Shown here: positions 53,173 through 61,988 of the stretch, piece after piece
Position numbering within the stretch: the stretch's first letter is position 1
How the letters are laid out: the number at the start of each line of letters is the position of its first letter
Assembly: GCA_017404985.1 (NCBI GenBank)
Contig: JAFRBK010000011.1
Coordinates: forward strand, 1 to 64,000
From: Clostridia bacterium
Lineage (GTDB): Bacteria > Bacillota > Clostridia > Christensenellales > Aristaeellaceae
DNA: 64,000 bases
Direction: 5' to 3'
Program-made: the position numbers and the translations under genes
The notes under the pieces: model-generated
Databases searched by the model: none
What the model was told of the DNA's origin: nothing
Seen by the model: the letters and a program-made list of their open reading frames with translations, nothing else

Positions 53173-54366
53173 TCAGTTTTCCAGCACCACACAGTCCTTC
53201 AGGATATAATTGAAAGACGGCTGGGAACTGTTTTCATTCTCCGTAAATCCATTTCGAAGGTCAATGGTGTCATTCGGATCATTCACACGGACACCAGTGT
53301 AGTTTCCCCTGAAAACATCCACCCTTCCCGCCTTGAAGTTTTTGATCACGTTGTTCAGCTTCTCTTCGGTTCCGGCGGCCGCCACATAGCGGTTCAGCTC
53401 CAGCATCTGAACCCAGTCGTCCGAGAAACCGGCGCTCATGTCCCTGCCGTGGTCATTGCCGGAAACATACGATTCGATTTCCTCATGCTGGATCACGGCG
53501 CTGACCGCCCCTTTGATATAGGGGTACCAGAATGTTCTCAGGCTGACCAGCGCCGTGGTGGGCGCAACATCCATCATGCTCTGATGGTATCCCACATAGT
53601 ACACCCGGGTGCCGTTCTGGGCCGCTTCTTCGCAGGCAATGGCCGGAGCCATGGTATTCGTATGCTGGCTGATGATGATGCATCCCTCTGCAATCAGCTC
53701 GCGGGCCCGCTGTTTCTCCAGGTTGTAACTGCTCCAGGTTCCGGTTTTCCGGACGCGCATGGATGCTTCCGGCGCCACGCTGCGGATTCCCAGCAGGAAA
53801 GCGGTATAACCCGAAATTACTTCGGCACTGTCGTTAGCCGCCACATAGCCCACCAGGGCATCCTGGGGCCGGATCGCGCCGCTGTCCAGCAGTTCCCTCA
53901 GTTTCATACCGGCCACAATTCCCGCCGCGTACCTGGCCTGGTAGATTTCGCCGTTAAACGTATGGTAGTTGGCCGGTTTTCCTTCCATAGTAATTCCCGG
54001 CATCGAAATATGGCAGAAGGTCACATCGGGATACTGCTCCGCCAGCTTCACGGGAATCTCCGTGTCCAGATTGATGAACAGCAGTTTGCAGCCTTTGCGG
54101 ATCAGGTCCAGCATCGGATCCTCCGAATCCTTGCTCAGTACATTGCTCTTACTCATGATTTCGACCTTGTCGCCGAATTCATCCGCCAGCAGATGGGAAG
54201 CCTGGACGAAATTCCGGGTATAGGGCGTGCTTTCGTCCTCAGCATACACAAAGCCGACCTTCAGCACGCCGTCGTAAGACGCCTTGTTCCAGAAGCCGAA
54301 GAGAAAGCTGCAGGCCACCAGCACCGCCAGGCATACGGCAACCGTCAGAATATGTTTCATCTTCAT
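53173..54366 (-). CDS. BMP-family substrate-binding lipoprotein-like protein
   Basis: 397 residues. N-terminal hydrophobic run with LVAC as a candidate lipobox at Cys19, although the residues after it stay hydrophobic, so a membrane anchor is possible too. The body matches the Bmp/PnrA family (KVGFVYAEDES, CHISMPGITM, YQARYAAGIVAGM, GYVAANDSAEVISGYTAF, CIIISQHTNT, VYYVGYHQSMMDVAP), which binds nucleosides. There is no ABC partner. Start overlaps the HD-GYP stop by four bases (ATGA), so the two are produced together; a receptor role is likelier than import. Confidence 0.88.
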   Translation of the reverse strand: MKMKHILTVAVCLAVLVACSFLFGFWNKASYDGVLKVGFVYAEDESTPYTRNFVQASHLLADEFGDKVEIMSKSNVLSKDSEDPMLDLIRKGCKLLFINLDTEIPVKLAEQYPDVTFCHISMPGITMEGKPANYHTFNGEIYQARYAAGIVAGMKLRELLDSGAIRPQDALVGYVAANDSAEVISGYTAFLLGIRSVAPEASMRVRKTGTWSSYNLEKQRARELIAEGCIIISQHTNTMAPAIACEEAAQNGTRVYYVGYHQSMMDVAPTTALVSLRTFWYPYIKGAVSAVIQHEEIESYVSGNDHGRDMSAGFSDDWVQMLELNRYVAAAGTEEKLNNVIKNFKAGRVDVFRGNYTGVRVNDPNDTIDLRNGFTENENSSQPSFNYILKDCVVLEN

Positions 54367-57300
54367 GCATGCTCGCCTCCCTTCCCGGTTTTCGCCGGTT
54401 CATCCGGTTTCGGTGGTTCTGTTTTCGTCGGCGCATCCGGTTTCGGCGGTTCTGTTTTTGCCGTTTCCTCCGGTTTCGGCTGTTTTATTCCCTCCTGCTG
54501 CTGTTTTGCTTCCACCGCCACAATCGTGGCGATATTCTGCTTGTTCTCTTCCTGGTTGTTTTCCTGTGCCTGAGCGGTCACATTGTAAATCTTGTTCAGG
54601 TCAATCACGCCGTCTTTAATCAGTTTCAGGAGGGCATCCACGAACACGGGGTCAAACTGGGTTCCCCGGCCCTTTTCCAGCTCGCCCAGCACGTAGCTGA
54701 AGTCCGTCTGTTTCCGGTATACGCGATTGGCGGTCATGGCGTCAAAAGCGTCCGCCACCCCGATAATCCGCGCATACAGGGGAATCTCGTCGCCCTTGAG
54801 GCCGTAAGGATAACCCCGGCCGTCCGGACGCTCATGATGGTAGGTACAGCCTTCGGTCACGTGATCCAGCAGCGTGAAATCCTTCAGGATCTCCGCTCCT
54901 TTCAGGGTGTGGGACTTCATGATCGCGTATTCCTCATCCGTCAGCCTGGCAGGCTTGTTCAGAATATTGTCAGGAATAGCGATCTTTCCGATGTCATGCA
55001 TCCGTGCCGCCCATTCGATCTCATTGCATTCCTTCTCGTTCATGCCGTACTCCTTGGCAATTGCCCTGGAATACAGCGCCACACGGTAACTGTGCTCACT
55101 GGTCCGCTCGTCCTTGGCGTCCACCGCGCGGGCGATGGCCAACACGGTCTGTTTGCCCATCTCCGCCTGCCGGTTGGCTTCAGCCAGCTGGCGTTCCATT
55201 TTCTGTTCCCGGCGCTTAACCAACAGCCAGGTCACCCAGCCCACCGTGAACATCGGCACCGTCAGGATGTAGAAAATGAACCAGTTGTTGTCGTAGAATT
55301 CCTTCTCGCGATAGATCTCGTAGGTCCGTTCTGCCACAATGTTCTGTTTGTTGCTGTCGTACACCGCCAGCCGGAAGGTATAATCCCCGGCCGGCAGATT
55401 CGTGTAGATGATGGAGTTCAGGCTGTTCTGCGGCACCACGGTCCATTCGTTCTCGAAGCCCTCCAGCTTGTATCCCACATAGGGTTCCTGGATCGTGAAG
55501 TTGATGACCTCAGGGAACAGCTCCAGCCGGCTGACGCCCCGTTCCAGCCGGATGGCCGTGTTCCGGTCCACCCGTTTGGTCACACCATCCAGTTTAACCT
55601 TGGGAACACTCATCCGGTAAACCACAGATCCCGAGCTGAACCGATTCGTGTTGATTGCAAACACGCCCGTATCGCAAGCAAGGAACAGGTCCCCGGTTTC
55701 GTCGTCAAAATAGCACCAGCTGTTGGCCGTCAGGCTGCTGTTCAGGCCGCGGCGAGAGTCCAGCAGTTCGTAGGTAATTTCATCCTTCCCGCTGAGCAGT
55801 TCGCTCCGGTCTGCGATATAGATGCCGGCGCTGGACATGACATAAAGGGTATCCATGCCCTTAATCCAGATATCATAGTTGTTGAAATAGGGGAAATTGC
55901 TCAGCTGGCGGATCGTCTCGTCCGTATTCATGTAGCACAGGCCGTTGCTGGTCACGATGAACACGCCGCCGGTCCGGGGATCCCGTATGGTCCGCAAAAT
56001 GACTTCAGAGCTCAGTCCGTCCGCCCTCGTCATCATTTTCGCCACCTGGCGGTCCTCGATGATGGCAATTCCGTTGCCGTCTGTTCCGGCCAGAATCCGC
56101 CCGTCTTCCAGCTCCGTCACCGTCAGGATCATGGAGCTGATCTTTCCTTCGGAGTACAGGATCGTATTCTCCACGGTGTGGTCCCGGATAAAACTGATGC
56201 CTGTGTCCCCTGCTGCCAGAATAGTGCCATCACTGAGCTGGGTCACGACCCGGGCCCGGCCGCCGAAAGTGCCGTTTTCCCGGTTATAACGGTACTCATT
56301 CCCGTCCTTGTCGATTTCAATCAGCCCGTTGCCGTAGGTGCAGATCCACAGATTGTCCCGGTCGTCCACCAGCATACAGCGGATCCTCTGCCCTTCCAGC
56401 AGCTTCGTCCATTCGTTGGTAATCTGTTCGCGCCCGGACAGGTCCACCACATCCAGCCCCTTGTCCGTCCCGATGTAATAGGCCCCTTTCCATTTCACAA
56501 TGGTGTTGACCACCTGGTTGTCCATGCCTACCGTGCTGTAAATATCCCGGAAATCTGACGGCGCCAGCCGCAGAAGCCCCAGCCGGGAAGAGGTAAACCA
56601 CAGGTTGCCCTGGTAGTCAATCAGGATTCTGTCGATGGAGTTGTTGAAATCATTGGTGTTGATAATCTGCAGGCGGCCGGCAGCGTCATAATAACCGATC
56701 CCGTTGTCCGCACTCACAAACATGGTGCCGTTCTCAAGATAGTACAGGTCCTTGATGCTTTTCAGCTTTCCGGTATCCATGACGCTGATTTCTTCGAAAT
56801 AGCCTCTGGAAATATCGTAAACATAAATCCGGTTTTCCGATGTTCCGACCAACAGCCTGCCCTGGGGATCAAAGAAGCAGGATTTGTATACCTCGTCGGA
56901 ATTGGGAATCTGCCGGGAACAGACCACCCGGCCACCCTGAAGCAGGAATAGCGTTCCGCTGTTGCTGATCGCCGCCACATGCCCATATTCATCCGCTGCG
57001 GAGTCGTCGGCATAGCTGACTTCCTTCAGCACATTCAGGACCTTCAGGCCGCAGTTCAGGGTCAGGATCTGCATGCTACTGGTGGTTCCGATATAGTAAT
57101 ACCCGTCGGAGCTCTTGATGATTGAGCGGACAGAGTTGGCCGGCAGGCCCTGCGCCTGGTCAATCACGTTGACGATCTCCTCATTGATGCAGATCGACAG
57201 GCCGTTGTCGTTCGTCCCGATCCATAGCCGGCCCTCCTCGTCCACATACAGGCAGTTCACGTTCCGGACGGAGTCATAGTTGTCCATCCAGCGGAATTCC

Positions 57301-58133
57301 CGCCCGTCATAGCGGTACAGGCCGGCATAGGTACCGATCCACAGGATACCGTCATTGGTCTCAGCGATGTCGTTGGCCTCGCCGCAGGGCAGCCCGGAGG
57401 CGGAAGAATAAACGGTCTGGACATAATCGTTGTAATTAACATCCTGCAGCGTTCCCGTTTCCGCTGCTTCCGCACGGACAGCCGCCGGCGCCGGCGCCAT
57501 GCACAGCCCAATGCAGAGCAACACAGCCAGCGCCCCGGCAACGGGATTCATTTCATCCTCTTTCTCTTTTTCCTTCTTTTTCTCGATGTTTTTCAGAATC
57601 CCCTGGCGAATTTTCAGAATCAGGTAGACGATGATCAGCAGGGCCAGCTTGTCCAGCAGTTCCAGATACAATTGTCCGAGCGGCAGCGCGAGAAAGCGGG
57701 GAACACCCTGTTCCCGCATAAAGCTGATCACAGAATCGCCCCACAGGTTGCCCGTGGCATTGTTGTTCAGCAGAATATTGATCGGTACGCTGGCCACGAC
57801 CGCGGTAACCGCAGCTGCCGCGCCGGCGCACAGAGTTCCGAACAGGGTCCTCAGCATGTGGTACTTCCCGGCAAAACCGATCAGAATCCCGATGCTGATG
57901 CTGACGACACAGTAATACCAGGGATCCCCGTTATACAGGTAAAACAGCAGGTTGGTCGTCGCGCCCACCGCTGCGCCGCAGAAAGGGCCGGCAAAATAGC
58001 CCATCAGCATCGTCCCGGCGCAGTCCAGCCACAGCGGCCAGTTATGGGCGCTGGCAAACTGGCTGCCGAAAAAATTCATGGCAAGGCAGGCCAGCACAAA
58101 AGCGCAGAATGCCGGGATCTTCCATTTTTTCAT
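54363..58133 (-). CDS. Membrane beta-propeller sensor with HD-GYP phosphodiesterase
   Basis: 1256 residues. 1-185: five or six membrane segments resembling an ECF-type S component (WLDCAGTMLMGYFAGPFCGAAVG). 200-222: another hydrophobic segment. About 235-830: Reg_prop repeats (NDGILWIGTYAGLYRYD, EGRLWIGTNDNGL, RDNLWICTYGNGL) forming a beta-propeller; about 850-930: Y_Y_Y domain (YVGYKLEGFENEWTVVP); membrane segment about 945-968; coiled linker; HD-GYP about 990-1185 with HDIGK near 1046 and HHERPDGRGYPYGLKGDEIP. The C-tail has three 11-residue KPxxPxKTEPP repeats. HD-GYP domains hydrolyse cyclic-di-GMP. First gene of a coupled pair with a BMP protein; 36 bases after a binding-protein gene. 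Confidence 0.92.
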   Translation of the reverse strand: MKKWKIPAFCAFVLACLAMNFFGSQFASAHNWPLWLDCAGTMLMGYFAGPFCGAAVGATTNLLFYLYNGDPWYYCVVSISIGILIGFAGKYHMLRTLFGTLCAGAAAAVTAVVASVPINILLNNNATGNLWGDSVISFMREQGVPRFLALPLGQLYLELLDKLALLIIVYLILKIRQGILKNIEKKKEKEKEDEMNPVAGALAVLLCIGLCMAPAPAAVRAEAAETGTLQDVNYNDYVQTVYSSASGLPCGEANDIAETNDGILWIGTYAGLYRYDGREFRWMDNYDSVRNVNCLYVDEEGRLWIGTNDNGLSICINEEIVNVIDQAQGLPANSVRSIIKSSDGYYYIGTTSSMQILTLNCGLKVLNVLKEVSYADDSAADEYGHVAAISNSGTLFLLQGGRVVCSRQIPNSDEVYKSCFFDPQGRLLVGTSENRIYVYDISRGYFEEISVMDTGKLKSIKDLYYLENGTMFVSADNGIGYYDAAGRLQIINTNDFNNSIDRILIDYQGNLWFTSSRLGLLRLAPSDFRDIYSTVGMDNQVVNTIVKWKGAYYIGTDKGLDVVDLSGREQITNEWTKLLEGQRIRCMLVDDRDNLWICTYGNGLIEIDKDGNEYRYNRENGTFGGRARVVTQLSDGTILAAGDTGISFIRDHTVENTILYSEGKISSMILTVTELEDGRILAGTDGNGIAIIEDRQVAKMMTRADGLSSEVILRTIRDPRTGGVFIVTSNGLCYMNTDETIRQLSNFPYFNNYDIWIKGMDTLYVMSSAGIYIADRSELLSGKDEITYELLDSRRGLNSSLTANSWCYFDDETGDLFLACDTGVFAINTNRFSSGSVVYRMSVPKVKLDGVTKRVDRNTAIRLERGVSRLELFPEVINFTIQEPYVGYKLEGFENEWTVVPQNSLNSIIYTNLPAGDYTFRLAVYDSNKQNIVAERTYEIYREKEFYDNNWFIFYILTVPMFTVGWVTWLLVKRREQKMERQLAEANRQAEMGKQTVLAIARAVDAKDERTSEHSYRVALYSRAIAKEYGMNEKECNEIEWAARMHDIGKIAIPDNILNKPARLTDEEYAIMKSHTLKGAEILKDFTLLDHVTEGCTYHHERPDGRGYPYGLKGDEIPLYARIIGVADAFDAMTANRVYRKQTDFSYVLGELEKGRGTQFDPVFVDALLKLIKDGVIDLNKIYNVTAQAQENNQEENKQNIATIVAVEAKQQQEGIKQPKPEETAKTEPPKPDAPTKTEPPKPDEPAKTGKGGEHA
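54378..54476 (-). repeat. Three 33-base coding repeats at the end of the HD-GYP gene
   Basis: Residues 1220-1252 are three 11-residue units (KPEETAKTEPP, KPDAPTKTEPP, KPDEPAKTGKG). The Pro/Lys tail may be a flexible tether or interaction site. Confidence 0.8.
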
Positions 58134-58169
58134 CCGTCGTCCCCTCCGATCTTTGTTTCCGGACGGTGC

Positions 58170-59099
58170 TTATTCCATCTCCAGCTCATCCATGCGGGCC
58201 TGTGCCGCCTCAAGCCATTGGTGGTATAAATCTTTTTCGTTCATTTCGTCAATCACGCCGTTGACGAAATACATCAGCTGCAGCTCGCCTTTCTTCCCCG
58301 CAATCCGGTCGCCTTCGTATTCCTTGCGCATTTTGAAGGCAACGCCTTCCACCAGCATCAGGTTTTCCTCCGGATGCTCCCGGATATAATCTTCAGCCGT
58401 CTCGTAGTCAACACAAGCCGCGTCCGCCAGCCCTTTGCGAACCGCGTCATAGCAGTCCGAAGCGGAACTAACCCGGCGGAACTCCTGATAGTAGATCACG
58501 TTTTCCGCCATCAGGCTCTCCTGAATGGACCCGCTCTGGGCGATAATCGTTTTGTCCGCCAGATCATCAATCGTGCGGATCACTTCCACGCTTTCCGACC
58601 GGATGATCAGACCGGACCCGGCCGAAGCGCCTGAGTAATAGTATCCCTTGGACAGCTCATTGGTCGTAGCCCGGGAAGGCATGAAGGCCAGAGCGGAAAT
58701 AGCCAGGTCGCACTCGTCCTCCGCCACCGCTTCCAGAACCCGCGTGAACTCCATGGGCACGATTTCAAGCGACACACCCATGCGCTCCGCAATCATCCGG
58801 GCCAACTCCATGTCCGCGCCGGCGAACTGTTCCTGGCCCTCCTTTTTTTCGTCCAAAAATTCCTGGGGCGGAAAATAGGGCTCCGTTGCCACCCGCAGCA
58901 CGCCCCGTTCCCGGATTTTCCGCAGAACCCCCTCGGCGTTGTCCGGAATTCCGTTCGACACATCCACGGACCCGTCCACGAAATTCATATCGTTTTCCAG
59001 GTACTGTTCCTCCTCCGCGCCGGCCGCCGCCAAAAGACAGAAAAGGCTGATCACAGCCAGCCAGAACGCGCAGATTCGCTTCTTGAAATTCAGGTGCAT
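58170..59099 (-). CDS. Family 3 extracellular solute-binding protein
   Basis: 309 residues. Signal peptide about 1-28, no Cys lipobox. SBP_bac_3 fold: RGVLRVATEPYFPPQEFLDEK, DMELARMIAERMGVSLEIVPMEF, CDLAISALAFMPSRATT and DKTIIAQSGSIQESLMAE, then ASDCYDAVRKGLADAACVD. This family binds polar amino acids or opines, or serves as the ectodomain of sensors. No permease or ATPase follows. Preceded by a leader hairpin and its own promoter; next gene is the HD-GYP sensor, 36 bases on. Confidence 0.92.
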   Translation of the reverse strand: MHLNFKKRICAFWLAVISLFCLLAAAGAEEEQYLENDMNFVDGSVDVSNGIPDNAEGVLRKIRERGVLRVATEPYFPPQEFLDEKKEGQEQFAGADMELARMIAERMGVSLEIVPMEFTRVLEAVAEDECDLAISALAFMPSRATTNELSKGYYYSGASAGSGLIIRSESVEVIRTIDDLADKTIIAQSGSIQESLMAENVIYYQEFRRVSSASDCYDAVRKGLADAACVDYETAEDYIREHPEENLMLVEGVAFKMRKEYEGDRIAGKKGELQLMYFVNGVIDEMNEKDLYHQWLEAAQARMDELEME

Positions 59100-59117
59100 G
59101 GTCTCACCTCAATATCG

Positions 59118-59151
59118 GGGTCCTGCAGAGGCTGATTCCTCCGCAGGACCC
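59118..59151. promoter_or_regulatory. Leader hairpin of the binding-protein operon
   Basis: GGGTCCTGC (59118-59126) pairs with GCAGGACCC (59143-59151), with an inner GAGG/CCTC stem, between the promoter and the ribosome site. On the reverse strand no T-run follows, so it is not a simple terminator; plus-strand T-richness follows at 59152. Confidence 0.65.
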
Positions 59152-59167
59152 TTGTTTTCCGTATGGT

Positions 59168-59196
59168 ATTTTACCAGATGTGCCGCGAAAAATCCA
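59168..59196 (-). promoter_or_regulatory. Promoter of the binding-protein/HD-GYP operon
   Basis: Reverse strand TGGATT at 59196-59191, 17-base spacer, TAAAAT at 59173-59168; weak -35. Confidence 0.5.
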
Positions 59197-59202
59197 CCAT
59201 TT

Positions 59203-60315
59203 TCAGCAGTCAATCCGCACATCACCGCTGATGGTGGCTGCCCGGATCTGCAAGCCCGCTTCACTCCCGCCATCAGGGATTTCATTTATAACATCCCCGG
59301 ATTTGGTAGAGCATTCCGCATGGACACTGCCGATTTCTTCCGGAAGAATGATTTCGACATCCCCGCTGGTGGACTTGGCTTCGATCCGCCGGACGCTGGC
59401 ATTCTCAATTTCGGCCTTTGAATCTCCGCTGACGGAATGCAGCACCAGCGTATCAACGCATCCGCTGAACTCTGCGTCGCCGCTAACACTCTTGACCTTC
59501 AGCGTGCCGAAAATCCCTTCCGCCTCAGCGTCGCCGCTGATGGAACTGATTTCTGCCTCTTCTGCGGAGCCGCTCAGGCTGATGTCGCCGCTGGCCGTTC
59601 CCGCGTGAATTTTATCCGCCCTCGTTTCGCCCGTCAGATCCAGGGCAATATCCCCGCTGGCTGTATGCGCATTCATTTCCTGAACAAACGGCGCATGCCA
59701 GACAATGTCTCCGCTGGCAGCATTCAGATCCGCCTGCCGGAGCATGCCTTCCGGAATTTCAATCCGTACCGGCTCGGAAGCCGCGAGCTGGGCGCTGACA
59801 TTCTTCAGCACCTTGCCCACATAGTTCAGAATGCCGTTCAGGCTCAGTTCCGGTTTCTCCTCCGCCCGCACCGCATCCGCGGTCCGGGTGGCCATGTTGA
59901 CGCCCGTCACGCGCAGTTCCCCGCCGTTCAGCTCCCATGTGATCCGTTCCGGGTCGGCACAGTACATATGCAGCTGCCCGTCCCCACTCCGGCTCACTTC
60001 CAGGTTTTGTTCCTTCAGTTCCGTCCGGATCCGTTCAACAGAGGAAAAGCGCCAATGGCCTTTTTCGATTTCACCATCTTCTTTTTCTGCCACCGCCGGG
60101 TCTTTCTTCGGATATTCGTCAATGACATCCTTCATGCCCTTCAGGCTTTCCACAATCACGCCGACCGCCTCATCCTCGGTCATCCCGCGGGCAATCAGAT
60201 CGTCGTAATGCTCCTGGCAGTTGTTCATCACTTCTTCGTGCAGGGCCCGGGTTTCCTCGTTCTCCACCGCGTCCTGGAACAGGATATCCACAATCCGTTT
60301 CACCGTGCTGTTCAT
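59203..60315 (-). CDS. DUF4097 family protein with SGD repeats
   Basis: 370 residues. The first 80 resemble a HAAS-type N-terminal helical module (EEVMNNCQEHYDDLIARGMTEDEAVGVIVESL). A beta-helix-like body (about 195-370) repeats the pattern ASGDI or SVSGDAE about nine times, the mark of DUF4097. No membrane segment. Its start overlaps the PadR regulator stop by four bases; PadR plus a DUF4097 or HAAS protein is a common pairing in Gram-positive genomes. Confidence 0.9.
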   Translation of the reverse strand: MNSTVKRIVDILFQDAVENEETRALHEEVMNNCQEHYDDLIARGMTEDEAVGVIVESLKGMKDVIDEYPKKDPAVAEKEDGEIEKGHWRFSSVERIRTELKEQNLEVSRSGDGQLHMYCADPERITWELNGGELRVTGVNMATRTADAVRAEEKPELSLNGILNYVGKVLKNVSAQLAASEPVRIEIPEGMLRQADLNAASGDIVWHAPFVQEMNAHTASGDIALDLTGETRADKIHAGTASGDISLSGSAEEAEISSISGDAEAEGIFGTLKVKSVSGDAEFSGCVDTLVLHSVSGDSKAEIENASVRRIEAKSTSGDVEIILPEEIGSVHAECSTKSGDVINEIPDGGSEAGLQIRAATISGDVRIDC

Positions 60316-60647
60316 TTTCCTTCTCCTTCCAACAGTTGATTCAGAACTTCCCTGGTCTCCCGCCAGGTGGCCCTTTCCTGCGCCACCTTTTCCCGACCTT
60401 CCGGCGTCAGGCTGTAGTACCGCCTCCGGGCGCCTGTGTTTTCATCCCCCCAGTAGGAACGGATCAGCCCCGCCCCTTCCAGGCGGCGGAACGCTGTATA
60501 AAGCGTTGCTTCCTTCAGCTCCACCCGGCCGCCGCTTGCCTCGCTGACTTCCTTGCTGATCTGGTAACCGTATCCGTCCCGCCTGTCCAGATGACACAGG
60601 ATAATCGGGTCCGTATACCCTCTCAGCAGATCCGCTGATAAATTCAT
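60312..60647 (-). CDS. PadR-family transcriptional regulator
   Basis: 111 residues: winged helix with PIILCHLDRRDGYGYQISKEV, LYTAFRRLEGAGLIRSYW and ARRRYYSLTPEGREK, followed by a short C-terminal helix. Probably represses its own promoter at an ATACAT inverted repeat overlapping the -35. Controls the coupled DUF4097 gene. Confidence 0.95.
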   Translation of the reverse strand: MNLSADLLRGYTDPIILCHLDRRDGYGYQISKEVSEASGGRVELKEATLYTAFRRLEGAGLIRSYWGDENTGARRRYYSLTPEGREKVAQERATWRETREVLNQLLEGEGK

Positions 60648-60668
60648 CAGACCACCTCCTTCGCTATT

Positions 60669-60702
60669 ATCATATCCTAATATACATCACCTGTCAATGT
60701 AT
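60669..60702 (-). promoter_or_regulatory. PadR operon promoter with PadR-type operator
   Basis: Reverse strand TTGACA at 60697-60692, 17-base spacer, TATGAT at 60674-60669. ATACAT (60682-60687) and ATGTAT (60697-60702) form an inverted repeat with a nine-base centre, like known PadR sites (ATGT...ACAT). Confidence 0.75.
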
Positions 60703-60911
60703 TTTGTTAAATTATTTATATCGCAGACGAAAAAAAACGATCCAACGCCTTATTCTGCTGGAAGTTTTCATTTTATTTCATGGAATTGTTATATTTTCGT
60801 GATATACTAAGGCAGACTCCGGGAATTGAAGCCCTGACGGCTTCGTTTTATGGATGGATCATAGAATAAATGAATTCTCCGTCCCCGGATTCTGCAAAGG
60901 AGGCCGCTTGC

Positions 60912-61382
60912 ATGAGGTTTACTTTATTGAAAAAATATTTCGCGTTGCTGACAGCTATGCTGCTGCTCTTTTCCGTGGCTCCCGCCCTTGCGCAGGATGC
61001 CGTCTGTGAAACCGGCGGTTTTTCCCTGACGCTGCCGGATTCCTTCTCACCGGTTCCGATGCAGCCTTCGGATGACCCTGAACTCTGTTTCTGCTGGCAG
61101 GGCGGAAACATCACCGTTCAGGGCTTCGCGGTTCAGATGGGCAAGAAAGTGAAGCTGAAAGACCTGTTCCAAATTCTGACAGAGGATGTGACGGAATACG
61201 GCACCCTGACCATCAACGGCAAGGACATGCTCTACGCGTGCGGTCGGGATGACTACGGCCCTTACTATCAGTATTCCTGGCTGAACAAGGGCACCCGGAT
61301 CGACCTCTATTTCTATTATGAGGGAAAGGATCCCTCGTCCACTGTTCGGGAGATTATCCATTCCCTGGTCCTGAGCAAATAA
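60912..61382 (+). CDS. Small secreted protein of unknown function
   Basis: 156 residues from ATG at 60912 (AAAGGAGG upstream); an in-frame earlier start has no ribosome site. Signal peptide about 1-27 (LLTAMLLLFSVAPALA). Mature part of about 129 residues looks alpha/beta (GGFSLTLPDSFSPVP, DDYGPYYQYSWLNKGTRIDLYFYY) and resembles small secreted proteins common in Clostridia without a named family. It has its own terminator. Confidence 0.75.
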   Translation: MRFTLLKKYFALLTAMLLLFSVAPALAQDAVCETGGFSLTLPDSFSPVPMQPSDDPELCFCWQGGNITVQGFAVQMGKKVKLKDLFQILTEDVTEYGTLTINGKDMLYACGRDDYGPYYQYSWLNKGTRIDLYFYYEGKDPSSTVREIIHSLVLSK

Positions 61383-61393
61383 TCCGACACGGC

Positions 61394-61422
61394 AAAAAAA
61401 AAGAGGCGCTGCCTCTTTTTTT
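61394..61422. terminator. Bidirectional terminator between the secreted protein and apt
   Basis: A-run, AAGAGGC / GCCTCTT stem, T-run of at least seven; works for the plus gene ending at 61382 and the minus gene ending at 61430. Confidence 0.9.
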
Positions 61423-61429
61423 GTATGCC

Positions 61430-61957
61430 TTATTTCCCGGGATAGACAATCAGCGACCGAACGTCATACCCGTCCAGTTTCTTCCGCCCTTCCAGCCCGG
61501 CCAGCTCCATCACGAAAGCCGCCCGGACCACTTTCCCGCCGAGCCGCTCGATCAGGTTGATCGCAGCGCGCGCAGATCCGCCCGTTGCAATCAAATCGTC
61601 CACCAGCACAACCTTCTGGCCGGGTTTGACGGCGTCTTTATGAATCTCAATTTCCGCCTGACCGTATTCCAGGTCATATTTTTCGGAAATGGTTTCCCGG
61701 GGCAGCTTGCCCTTTTTCCGCACCAGTACAAAGCCTTTGTGAAGCCGGTCCGCGATCGGGGTGCCGAAAATGAACCCCCGGGACTCAGGCCCCGCGACCA
61801 GGTCAAAATCCAGATCCTTCAGCTGTTCACACAGCCCGTCGATCGCCAGATGAAGGCCATCCGGATCCTGCAGCACAGAAGTAATATCCCGGAACAGAAT
61901 CCCGGGTTCGGGAAAATCAGGAATCGTTGTTACGTATTCTTCCAGTTTCTTGGCCAT
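61430..61957 (-). CDS. apt: Adenine phosphoribosyltransferase
   Basis: 175 residues from ATG at 61957, eight bases after GGAGG; the ATG at 61963 is too close to it. PDFPEPGILFRDIT, VAGPESRGFIFGTPIA and the PRPP loop VVLVDDLIATGGSA are standard. Salvages adenine to AMP. Promoter TTGCGA/TATAAT upstream. Confidence 0.97.
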   Translation of the reverse strand: MAKKLEEYVTTIPDFPEPGILFRDITSVLQDPDGLHLAIDGLCEQLKDLDFDLVAGPESRGFIFGTPIADRLHKGFVLVRKKGKLPRETISEKYDLEYGQAEIEIHKDAVKPGQKVVLVDDLIATGGSARAAINLIERLGGKVVRAAFVMELAGLEGRKKLDGYDVRSLIVYPGK

Positions 61958-61988
61958 ATTCATTTCCTCCCGCCTTTTGTCTGTCCAG

